A stretch of 64,000 bases of DNA, from positions 67,205,635 to 67,269,634 of the forward strand of contig NC_082595.1 in assembly GCF_030936135.1 (NCBI RefSeq), read 5' to 3'. Below are positions 54,901 to 64,000 of this stretch, piece by piece (positions within the stretch are counted from its first letter, which is position 1; each line of letters starts with the position of its first letter). The notes beneath the pieces are model-generated. The model did no database searches, was not told the origin of the DNA, and saw nothing but the letters and a program-made list of their open reading frames with translations. Origin of the DNA: Gavia stellata (Eukaryota > Chordata > Aves > Gaviiformes > Gaviidae). The position numbers and the translations under genes were made by a program.

Positions 54901-56612
54901 AGCCTGATACAGAAAAATTCCCTTTACAGGCAATGTTACGCTTGATTCAGCTAATAGTTGCCTGAACAAAGCATTTCACAATTTTCTTAGACTTTCGGTA
55001 GGTCTTGCTATAGTGAGGACAGAAGCCAGCTCCTACCAGTATTATCTGAACAGATTTAATTTTGCAAAGAAACATGCTATTAGCAGGCTTCAGAAGGTAA
55101 CTGGATCTGAGGAGGGCTTATATAGCTCATCTCTGAAAATTTGTAGTTAAGGTGGGCTTTTAATAGGAGTTAAATCTGTGTGCTTTTTCATGTTTATGCT
55201 GTTAATAGCCTCTAAAACTCATGCCTCATTCAGAGACCAGTCCTGAATCTTTTAGGTCCCACTCTTTAGATACTTGCAAAATTGCAAATGCTTTCTTTCG
55301 AAGTTGCTGTACATAAATGGTGTGTTCTGAGTAGCTTTGTAGTACAAAACCAATTTATGTGCCTTTTGTACTTGCTGTGTGGAATGCGTTTGGCATTCTT
55401 GAGCAGTGAGGGTTACTTTGCTGTCATTACCTTGATATTCTGTGGATTAAATATACTGCATAGTCATTTAATCCAAATTTTTTTAGAGAATTCTTACTTT
55501 TGTGAATGGCATAATTTGCTGTCTATTGATACTTATTCAAAAGCTAGGAATTAGTTCTATTAAGTTAAAATAAACTTAATAACTTTCTATACTTGTAACT
55601 GATTTTTCCAAGTAGAAAAGATGAGATTTTGGTTTTGTGTTGTCATTCATTTTCCTTTATTAGTAAAAAGAATATGTGTTCATTTAAAAAGAAACCAACT
55701 TATTCCTATCTTTATAATACTGGATTATAAAGAATATTAAACCTTCTCAAACCTTGAGAATGTTAAATGAGTATTTAGGGCATTATAGCTTTCTGCCTAA
55801 TTTTGAAAAGTAAAGTTTTTGCAGTTTATTTACTTGTAATATAGTCTTTTCCTACTTCCCTTTTTTCCCCTTACTGTGTTGATGTTTCCGTTTTTAGGGA
55901 TGTAGTAAGAAGTCGGAAGGCCAGCATTCTCTGAAACACTTCCAAACAGCACGCACAGAACCTCATTGCATTGTTATCAACCTCAGCACATGGATCATAT
56001 GGTAAGAATGAGTACACAGGTGTTTGTGTATGCTTGTGTATAAGGACTACTCATGACTTAAAGCAGTGTCTTCTCATGATAAAGAATGATTCTGGCAGAT
56101 AAAATTAATACTTTTATACAGAGGAACGGCAGGCTCCATGGAGAGAAAATGAGTTTGTCCTTAGGACTCTCAGAGGGGTCACAAATCAATACTAAGATAG
56201 AAGTTTGAGTCCATTGTGTTCTGTAGAGAGTTGGCTGGTTATACGAGTTTGTCCTTCCTGCTTGTTTCTGTATGATTATTTGCAGGACTATGAACTGGGA
56301 TTATTTAAATCTGTAAGTACCACAGTGAATTGGGACTGATCTGTAGAAAAGCATATGTGGGATGAGAGAATCCAATTTTATTCCTCTTTTCAGTATGAAA
56401 AATTGTAACCTAGAGCTTAAGTAATTTGTGTAAGGTTGTTAGAAAGGTTTGTTAGAGCTGGGAGGTGCATCCAGATATCCTGAATTCCAGTTCGTTTCTT
56501 CATTTGCTTAGGTGTTATGAGTGTGATGAAGAGCTGTCAACGCATTGCAACAAAAAGGTTTTGGCTCAGATAGTTGACTTTCTTCAGAAACATGGTTCCA
56601 GGGCTGAACCAA
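51856..56612 (+). CDS. USP45: Ubiquitin-specific protease 45, N-terminal part (runs off right edge)
   Basis: Coding exons 51856-51955, 54105-54274, 55898-56001 and 56512-56612 give the first 158 codons plus one base. The protein starts MRVKDPSRANPEKPKRSKRP, with a basic and then acidic (DEDSSDD) lead. A ZnF-UBP domain covers about residues 36-150, with the expected Cys/His ligands: C37, H39, C61, C64, C84, C87, C92, H100, H104, H113, C126 and C129. The ZnF-UBP domain in this family can bind the free ubiquitin C-terminus. The USP catalytic domain (Cys box GNTCFF and His box) was not found and must lie beyond 64 kb. Known role: USP45 deubiquitinates ERCC1 in DNA repair. Divergent from TSTD3, as in other vertebrates. 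Confidence 0.95.
51956..54104 (+). other. USP45: USP45 intron 2 with an old CR1
   Basis: About 2.1 kb, largely occupied by a decayed CR1 (52130-53600). The rest is AT-rich. Confidence 0.8.
52130..53600 (+). mobile_element. Old, internally deleted CR1 LINE
   Basis: Decayed CR1 ORF2 pieces occur in order: FASVFTWK after a KAEELN word (about 52490-52540), LDMHKSMRSDGMHLQVLRML (52640-52700), then KLEGRSAIQSDLDWLEKW and NFMEFNKGKW (52765-52860), and a 3' end resembling 'gatggccttcagagatccct' (53549-53568). The central reverse-transcriptase core between the second and third blocks is missing. It has many stops and no octamer tail, so it is older than the other copies. Confidence 0.8.
54105..54274 (+). 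CDS. USP45: USP45 coding exon 2 (residues 34-90)
   Basis: Encodes the first half of the ZnF-UBP domain: LTCQHVSQAV, WSICAECLKER, DIWLCLKCGSQ. Acceptor TTTTCTCTAG, donor GTAAGC. Confidence 0.97.
54275..55897 (+). other. USP45: USP45 intron 3
   Basis: About 1.6 kb, AT-rich toward the 3' end; no recognisable element. An open stretch at 54330-54794 has no domain signature. Confidence 0.8.
55898..56001 (+). CDS. USP45: USP45 coding exon 3 (residues 91-125)
   Basis: Encodes GCSKKSEGQHSLKHFQ and then RTEPHCIVINLSTWIIW, with zinc-ligand Cys/His residues. Acceptor CCGTTTTTAG, donor GTAAGA. Confidence 0.97.
56002..56511 (+). other. USP45: USP45 intron 4
   Basis: 510 bp, nothing recognised. Confidence 0.85.
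56512..56612 (+). CDS. USP45: USP45 coding exon 4 (residues 125-158)
   Basis: Encodes CYECDEELSTHCNKKVLAQI and VDFLQKHGSRAEP, closing the ZnF-UBP domain. Acceptor TTTGCTTAG, donor GTAAGT. Confidence 0.97.
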
Positions 56613-59600
56613 GTAAGTTTACACAAATAGTTTTATCTGGGGACATCTGTAATATACTGTCTCTAAAAATGCGCATTTCAGATTTTGAGTCATGTTAAAC
56701 ATACAATTGAAAAATTATGTATGATGCGAGTATAATACAGTTTGTAATTGCACAATTACTTGGGCAAATGATGCCTGTCGAAACATAATTTCATTTTTTT
56801 TCTACAGTATGATTACATTTTAAAAATATTTTGGGCACCGTAGAACAGTTTTTCCAAATTTTGTCTTTAATGAAGCAATGTTATTGTAGAGAAGATGTTA
56901 CTTTAAATAAGATACAATATAATTTAATGCACAATAACTATATAGATGCATAAATGAATTGACTTTCCTAGTGTGGATGTGTCACATCTTAAATTTTTTC
57001 TCATTTGATTTTGTTTTCCACAGTTAATTAAATTTGTTTAAGTGGATTTTCTAGTACGCTGTTGTTGGATGTAATGCTTTCTGTTAATTTATGTTATTGG
57101 GTTTTAATTGACAGAATGCTAATTTCTATTAATAGAAAATAGTATTAAATTATTTTCTTATGTTAGGAGCCTATTATATCTTCTCAATATATGTATTAGT
57201 AGGTAGAACTTTGTATGTGTGGCCCCCAACTGTCTATTCTTGATAATGTTGATGTTATTCATCCCTACTGTAACACACTTGGAAGCTTTTCTGGCTTGTG
57301 ACTTAGAGAGTGCATTGGATTCCAGATCTTCTTCACAAAAAACAGCTTATGTAAGCTTTTAAAACAATTGGTTGCAGTTTTTAGCAGAGATAATCAACTG
57401 CTTAGAAGTAAGAACGGAGAAGGATTGCCTTACTGAATTAGACTTGGTATTCCTCTAGCTGCATGTGCATAAATCCTACTGGTTTTAAGAGTTGTTACAT
57501 ATTTTTGAGGGCAAAAAAATGAAGGGCCACTCAGAAATACATACTTTATATTTTGATCTAGTCACAACTTGTATGTTAAATTATTCAATTGCAATAAATT
57601 GATTAATTGCTACTTTTTGCACCTTTTCACTTGGAGCAATGAAAATACAGTATGTGATTTCACTTTTGTTCACAGCTTCACTTTCAAGTTTACATGTAAT
57701 AAATGGGTGTTGCATCTTGCAGATGAAAATGCTGTAGTGTTTGTTTCAGTTAATTTAATGGAAACAATTTCATTCCATTTTTGTACTGCTGGATAAGACT
57801 TTCTGAGTGATACGACTGTGCTTCATGGTTTAGATTCTTAATTTGTGAAACTTCAAAATATCTAAAGTTTTCAGAGTATGGCGCTTAGAAGTTTTATGTG
57901 AAATATCTTAAATTAAGCAACTGAAATGCCAAAATAACTCAGGAAAAGTAAGCTTAAATTAGGCCCAGGATTTCTTAAAAATCAGGTGTTTATAGCAGAG
58001 CAGGACGGAATATATTTCTGTTGTATATGTATTTGTGTTTCATTTGATACTCTGTTTTGAAAACAGATGTATTTCATTTAAGTATTTGCCTGATATAACT
58101 GGAAACTCTTTTCTGTAACTGGAAACAAAGTTGTATTGTTTTTGTTTGGGACATAAACATTTTTTTTCCTTTTTCTTTTTCCTGTTTTATTTAAACCTGT
58201 TTTCCCTTCAGTTTCAGAAACCAGGCATTGAAATGAAAAACTAGCTATCATCCAGCTTCAGTTTGCGGTCGCACATTTTGTGTTAGCAGTGCATTGAGTT
58301 GGCCCTGCTTGCTTTGGTGCCTTGGAAAAAGAGTTTCACGTCGGTGGTGTAAAACGTAGAGTCAGGTTCCAGCGGTGACGTCAGGCAAGCAGTGTGTTGT
58401 GGGCAGCGTGAGAGTCCTCCCACAAGGCAGTGGGAGGTGCAAGGCAGTTTTAAATGGGTGGCAGACTGCGGAGTCTGCTTTCCCAGTGTTTTGGACCGTG
58501 TGTTACCAGTCTGCATGGTTATGCTTCATCCTTCAAATTCATGCACGCACCCGGTTTTGAGCATGCGAAGTCACGCTGGCATCCTTCAGAGCTAAAGAAG
58601 TCATGCGCAAGCCTTGCAGGGTGGCCGCCTCCGCGGCAAGAGGTCTCAGCATGCGGAGGTTGCTCCTGCAAGGCAGTCGTGTCTCCTGCTCCATGCTGGG
58701 AAAGGGCTAAGGCTCAGGTGCAAGCCTGTGTTCATGTAAAAACCAAGTGTGTGTGTATATACTTTGAGTAATGTTTTAAAGGTAGAAGTCAGCGACCCTC
58801 TCTATGAGGCAGAGAGTATGGCTGTGCTGAGCAGTTTGGATCCCGTTCTTGAGAGCTCTGGGAACATTGGCCCAAAGATGATTTGTTGGGTTTTCTTAAG
58901 TGGCAAGGAAAAGAGGAGGCAGCTGTTTGCCTGGCATGGTCCCTTGCTTTGGGCTCCTCGCTGGAAGAGGCTGGGAAACAGCCGTGTATTGATAAATAAG
59001 TAGTATGCGTGAGAGGGAATTCTCAACCAGAGCTGGCATGCTTGTTTCACTTTGAGAGATGTAACAGCAATGCCTTTTCTCTTTTATGTCAAATACTTGG
59101 GCTGACATACTTGGTACGTCCCGTAAAGAAATGTAACTTGAGTAAGATCTTTTCTTTTCTTTAAATGAGACTACCTTTAAGGATTTTTTTAAAAATAAAA
59201 TCTGAAATTGAAATGTAATTCGTGCTGTTGTCCAGAACATAGAGAAGACAAAGTATAACAGTGAAAATTAACTCTGCTATTGATAACTTATCTTTTGGGG
59301 TTTTTAAGTGTAGCATTTTATTTCATGTTACAGTGGTATTTTCAGTGTAACTGTCAGCCTTTAAATTATTATTATTTTGTATATTCAGCCATTAAAACAT
59401 AAACTAATTTTAAATAAATGAAAAATAACTTGTGAGAAGCAAGCAGTGTAAACCTGACAATTAATAATTCATATTTCTCACTTAAAAATCAATCTTGTGC
59501 TTTTTTTCCTGTTGCTTTTCCATTTCTTCCTAAAAAAGCAGCCAAAGTGAAGGCACTTAATTTTCATATCAGAATGTGGCACTGTAACAACAATTCATCT

Positions 59601-62600
59601 TATGTCTGGATTTCTTTCTGTTGTAACAATTGGTTGAATGGTGCATCATTAAAATTCAAATAGCATTGCGTAGAAATTTCTGTGGAAATGCAGTATGAAC
59701 ACGGGTATAAGTAACAGATGAGGGCTGCTAGGTTTTTTCCGGTTCTCGAAAGTGCGGGAGTCATTTAAAGATAAAATAATCAGCTTAAACATGTAAGGGA
59801 GGGTTATATGGATTTCCTAATTAATGCATCTTGGAAAATAAACAAAAGCAAAATGCTTGTCATTTGGTACTAATGTGGTGGAATAGTGTGGCAGCAGGAT
59901 CCCTGCTTTTCACTCGGCCTCTCATAAAGATTCAACTTCACTTCAGCTGTAAAAATGTGCAAATTACATTACTACTACATGACTGACTTTCGTAATTACA
60001 TTAAGCGATTGAGATAAATCCCAGTGCTGGGTTCCCAAAAGAATGCTTGCAGCTGTGTGATTTTTCGCATCTGATCCTATGGTTTGTTGTACCCAGCAAT
60101 GCCTGCCTTTTTTTTTTTTTTTCCCCTTGTTTTTTTTAGAGGAGTCTGTTTGGTTAAGAGGTCATCTTGGGCACAAGATGGAAGAATAAAGCAAGATTGC
60201 TTTCTAGGGTGTACCACCCAGAAATTTGTTTTGTGGAAAAGGTTAGCAGGCCATGATGATTTTCACAGAAAGGCAGGTGCAGTATTGTCCGTGTGGCACA
60301 CTTGTGAGCTTCACATGGACATAATGCACATGTAGTACACAGAAACCATGCTGAGACATTGCGATCTGCGTGTCTGCTCATTTGCTGGAGAGAATAAATT
60401 GTTTGGCAGTCTTAAAAGTGAGTGTTACATGTATTTTCCTTCACAAAAGCCAAATTAGATGTCGGTGGAGACATAAGATTGCATATTTTTTGACAGAGCA
60501 GTTAATTAAATTGGTTTGTGTGGCAATAGCATGGGAGGAAGAATATTTATTCTCAAATTTTGTAGTTAAATTTATTGTTGGGAAGGTCAAGCAGAAGAAT
60601 GAGATTTTGCTAGTAAGTTCAGCTGCCCGTATTTGCCAATAGGTGAAAGTTAGAAACTTGATTTCTATTTTAATGGATGTAACTGAAGTAAAACGAAGAT
60701 TAAAAAAATATATAATTTTACAATATAAGTAATAAGTGTTAACTTGTATGGAAACAAATAGCATGAAGTATAACTTTTCAGATTTGCATTCGTCTGGAGA
60801 TATTAGCAGTTGACAAAGGATTGCACTGAAAAAAATAATTGTATTCTTTCATAAACCATATTCACTATGTGCAGTTTGGAGCCTGAAGTCATATAAGTCC
60901 ATTCTATCTACTTAAAAAGAAAATTAACTAGCAAAATAAAGCAGAATATGTTGGTTCTCCAAATCTGAGATACTTCAACAAAAAGACATTTCTGTCATCA
61001 GTCATAAATTTTCTTTCAAGTTTACTTACTTGTTAGGGGCTGCTGTTAATTACAAATGTTGCAAAGAAATGAAAACTGAATCATTGCCAAAGCCTTTTAG
61101 CCATTCTCTCATTTTTATCCACGGATTCTTCCCTTTCCTGTCCACGTACTTACTTACTTGTGAGGTGTAGCACAAGTCATCTGAGTGTAGAGGATCAAAA
61201 CTGGTGCTTGAATAGCTTGCTCTTTCACGCTGTGCAGACGTGTTTTTTAGTTCATAGCATTCTGGCAGAATCGGAGAAACAAAATTGCAGTTTGTAGGCT
61301 TTAATTTGGTAGGATTGTAACACTGCAAGATAAATTGGGCTTTTAAAATGTAAAGCTAGTGACCATTTCAGAAAAGAACTCTGCTGTTTCTCTAAGTGTT
61401 AGATTCTTGTTGTACGGTGTTGGAAAAAAACTTAGATTTTTTAAATAAAAAAGGAGTGCCAGACAATTTAGTAGCATTTCATAATACAGCATGATGAGAA
61501 CTTGGTAAAAGAAAGACAATCTATTAACCTTGCTTTTACTGTGAAGACCTTCAGCTGAAGTACCAGAGTTGTATACAATAGAAAAGGCTTGACCTTGGAG
61601 TAAAAGTGCATATTCCTGGAACCCTTATTTTTAATTAAAAAAAAAGTTGCATTGAAAAGATGAGCAAAAATGCTTACTCCCCTGGCTGAAAGAAAAATTG
61701 GATGCTATGTATCTTTTTGCTTGCATACCATCTGCACCCCCAGGCATGGCTCCGTTTCAGCAAGGGTGGTACAGAAGTCCATGTGTGCTGCAAATGTTTG
61801 AAATACTGGCAAAGCAAATTGTTAGGGAACCTGCGATAAGTTTTCTGCACGTCTTTTGCAAGTGGATGTGTCAGCACCGTGTGTGTTTGTACACCTGCTC
61901 TGGTGACTTGCTCTGATTCATGGACTGAATCATTTGTCTATGTTAACGTTGGGCTTAGGAATCTCAGTCACGTACCCATGAGGCTGGTGCTGTGCTGCTG
62001 TGGGACAAAACCATGTTACCTGCCTCCAGAGAGCTTACGAGACAAGACTACAGGTGACCAGAAGTAGGTAAAAAAAAGCTGAAGAGCGGCAAGAAAAGGG
62101 TGCATTGCAGGCAAGAGCTGTAGCAGAGGAGCAGTTTCTGACTGCTGTCATCTTTCCTGTGGGTCTGGTGGGAGGGGGGCTTGCTAGCATGGAGTAGAGC
62201 AGGGTGATGTCAGGAAGCTTTGCTGAGCATGAAGGCTGTGCCTTTGCACAAATGCAGCTGTCCGAGAGCCGAAGGAGTGAACGCTGGGGGTGGACATCAT
62301 GGTGGGACCAGAAGCAGGCACTGACCCAATGCCTAGGAAGAGGTGGTCAGTAGGGTGTGACAACTTGGATGGAGAGCTGGGCAGTGGGTCTTGGCAGAGT
62401 GCTCCGTAGGGCATCTCTGCAGCCGGGTACGCTTTGTCAAGGGAAAAGGAGGTTGTGGTGATCAAGGTGCAGCTTGTGTGAGAGTTTTCCCTGTGTAAGT
62501 GGATTAGAAAGGCCACCTCTACAACCAAACTGCAGGAGTCTGACAGAGGGGCGTAGTCGGAATGTGTGAGCCCCAGAACAGTCGCAGTGGGATATGCTGT

Positions 62601-64000
62601 TCCCGCTGTGGAAGGACAGGCCTGTCTGGGGCTGGTGTCCACAGTCCCTGAGAAGGGCAGAGGGGTTGAGGGTCACCATGTCAACTCTCTAAAAAATGTA
62701 ATAGTGAACTACGGGCAGAAATAGATCTATGAATTTAATTCCTTTTGTGCTTTTTGCCCACCTTGCTGTCATTAACGTTAACAAGGTCCTCTATTACAAG
62801 TACTACTGCCCACGGACGGATGGCTTGGACTACTTCTTTTCTCCTGTTTGGCCAGGAGCTGAAGGCCCTTGTGGGCAGCAGCAGATGACAGCCATTTCGA
62901 TGGAATCCTTCTGCGGGGGTTCTTGTTGTGTCTATACTGGCTTAAAAGTTGCTTTTCATATCCAAAAGCATGCCTGTTAAAACTTTCCAGGGTTGTGATA
63001 TTCAGTCAGCAAGATTCCGTGAAACAGTTCAGTGCAAATTCACTTTAAAAAATTACATATTAGCCTTTTGATTAATAACATGCTTGTAGCCTTGGGTTAA
63101 TCTTGCAGAAGGACCCTCCAGCCCCAATCTGTAGAAGTATTAGCTATCACAGTCATTACCAGCATCTTCTATTAAGGCTGACCAACTCTTCACATGTCAA
63201 CTAAACATTCAGCTTCAGGCCTGTCTGTCATTTATCACTGAGCTGGGGACACTGAGCAGAGTTAAATTAAAAACTGCTGTCCCTCCTCTGGCTCTGTATA
63301 TGTCCTTAAAAATATCTGCGTGGAGTAAGTGAGGCAGCAGATAATGTTTGTAATGGCAGAGCAACACTTTTCTGTCAAGACTTTTTCACGGATACAAAAA
63401 ACCTGGTAAAATGTCATATGGATTGTGTTTGTAAAATTATTAAAAAATCAAGAGGCAGTAATAGTTCCTAGGCTTCAGTAACAACATACAGGCCTTTTCT
63501 TAATTTACTATTACTTCTCCTTATCCCTATACTAATTATCCAGCTTTGTGACAATCGGATGTCTGGTTCTCATTTATTGTGTTTCATAATTGCGTATTCA
63601 TCCAGCTCCTATTGCAAAGCTGAATGCTTTGGCTTTGTTTTCCCTCCCTTAAATAATTTATATGTAAGGTTCAGCAAATGGAACCTTGCTACTTGTGTGA
63701 AGCTGCCATTTAACCATGAAGTGAAATGCTTTTATCGAGTTTGCCCTGCAGATATGGTCCGCTGTGGCAGGGCTGTCCATATTTGGTGGCTGTGCAAGGA
63801 GAGCCAGGTGGTGCTGCAAAGCATAGCACAGTGAAGCGTGGACAGATCTAGGTTTGACATTTGTCATCCTCTACTGCTAAAGGGAAGAGAAAAATCTGCT
63901 TTTCCATATGCTTATGCTTTAATTTTTGCCCGCAGTTTTGTCCAGATGGCCTTGTGAACATTGTTTACTTTAAGATGCTGTCCCAGATGTTTTTGAATGC
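56613..64000 (+). other. USP45: USP45 intron 5 (continues past window)
   Basis: At least 7.4 kb. I searched by eye for the next expected USP45 blocks (around the VRGITNLGNTCFFN region) and did not find them. It contains two GC-richer islands (58.26-58.72 and 62.1-62.7 kb) in otherwise AT-rich DNA and a palindromic CRE at 58376-58383. No young transposon recognised. Confidence 0.7.
58376..58383. promoter_or_regulatory. Palindromic CRE motif
   Basis: TGACGTCA, the full CREB/ATF consensus, within a 450-bp GC- and CpG-richer patch of the intron. It could mark an intronic enhancer or alternative promoter; no activity evidence. Confidence 0.3.

Noticed and set aside
1-64000. CRISPR arrays, prokaryotic operons, tRNA or rRNA genes, endogenous retroviral genes
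   Set aside because: No regular repeat-spacer pattern, no clover-leaf or rRNA segments recognised, and no gag/pol/env-type sequence seen; the only retroelements identified are CR1 LINEs.

Overview
This is vertebrate nuclear DNA, almost certainly from a bird. Three multi-exon protein-coding genes with GT-AG introns sit in CpG-island promoters. At least six CR1 retrotransposon fragments are scattered between and within them; several end in the 8-bp ATTCTGTG/ATTCTATG-type tail typical of avian CR1. CR1 is also common in crocodilians and turtles, so Aves is the favoured reading rather than a proven one. No prokaryotic, viral or CRISPR-like content was seen.

Layout. (1) 1-13.0 kb: no recognisable gene. 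The first 7 kb is a patchwork of three CpG-rich blocks (about 0.85-2.1, 4.85-5.5 and 5.85-6.5 kb) around an AT-rich block (3.7-4.6 kb). By synteny this faces PRDM13, which in other vertebrates lies next to CCNC; no PRDM13 coding sequence is visible here. (2) 13.1-32.0 kb, plus strand: CCNC (cyclin C), complete, 12 coding exons, 283 codons, long 3'UTR. (3) 35.07-37.65 kb, minus strand: TSTD3 (single-domain rhodanese-like protein), complete, four coding exons, 159 codons, tail-to-tail with CCNC. (4) 37.7-42.9 kb: spacer with a pyrimidine-rich stretch and two CR1 copies lying tail-to-tail. (5) 43-64 kb, plus strand: the 5' part of USP45 (ubiquitin-specific protease 45): a CpG-island promoter, a probable non-coding first exon and four coding exons carrying the ZnF-UBP domain. 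The catalytic USP domain must lie beyond the right edge.

The order [PRDM13 off left]-CCNC-TSTD3-USP45 and the relative orientations match the vertebrate 6q16.2-type synteny block. The genes are not known to share a pathway: CCNC acts in the Mediator CDK8 module in transcription, TSTD3 is a rhodanese-fold protein with a mitochondrial-type N-terminus, and USP45 is a deubiquitinase linked to DNA repair. All exon boundaries given here were derived by hand from splice sites and reading-frame continuity. Both complete genes close in frame with all intron phases consistent. I found no evidence of a new biological system; the most useful second looks are the putative PRDM13-facing regulatory DNA, the alternative TSTD3 N-terminus, and several local inverted-repeat structures.
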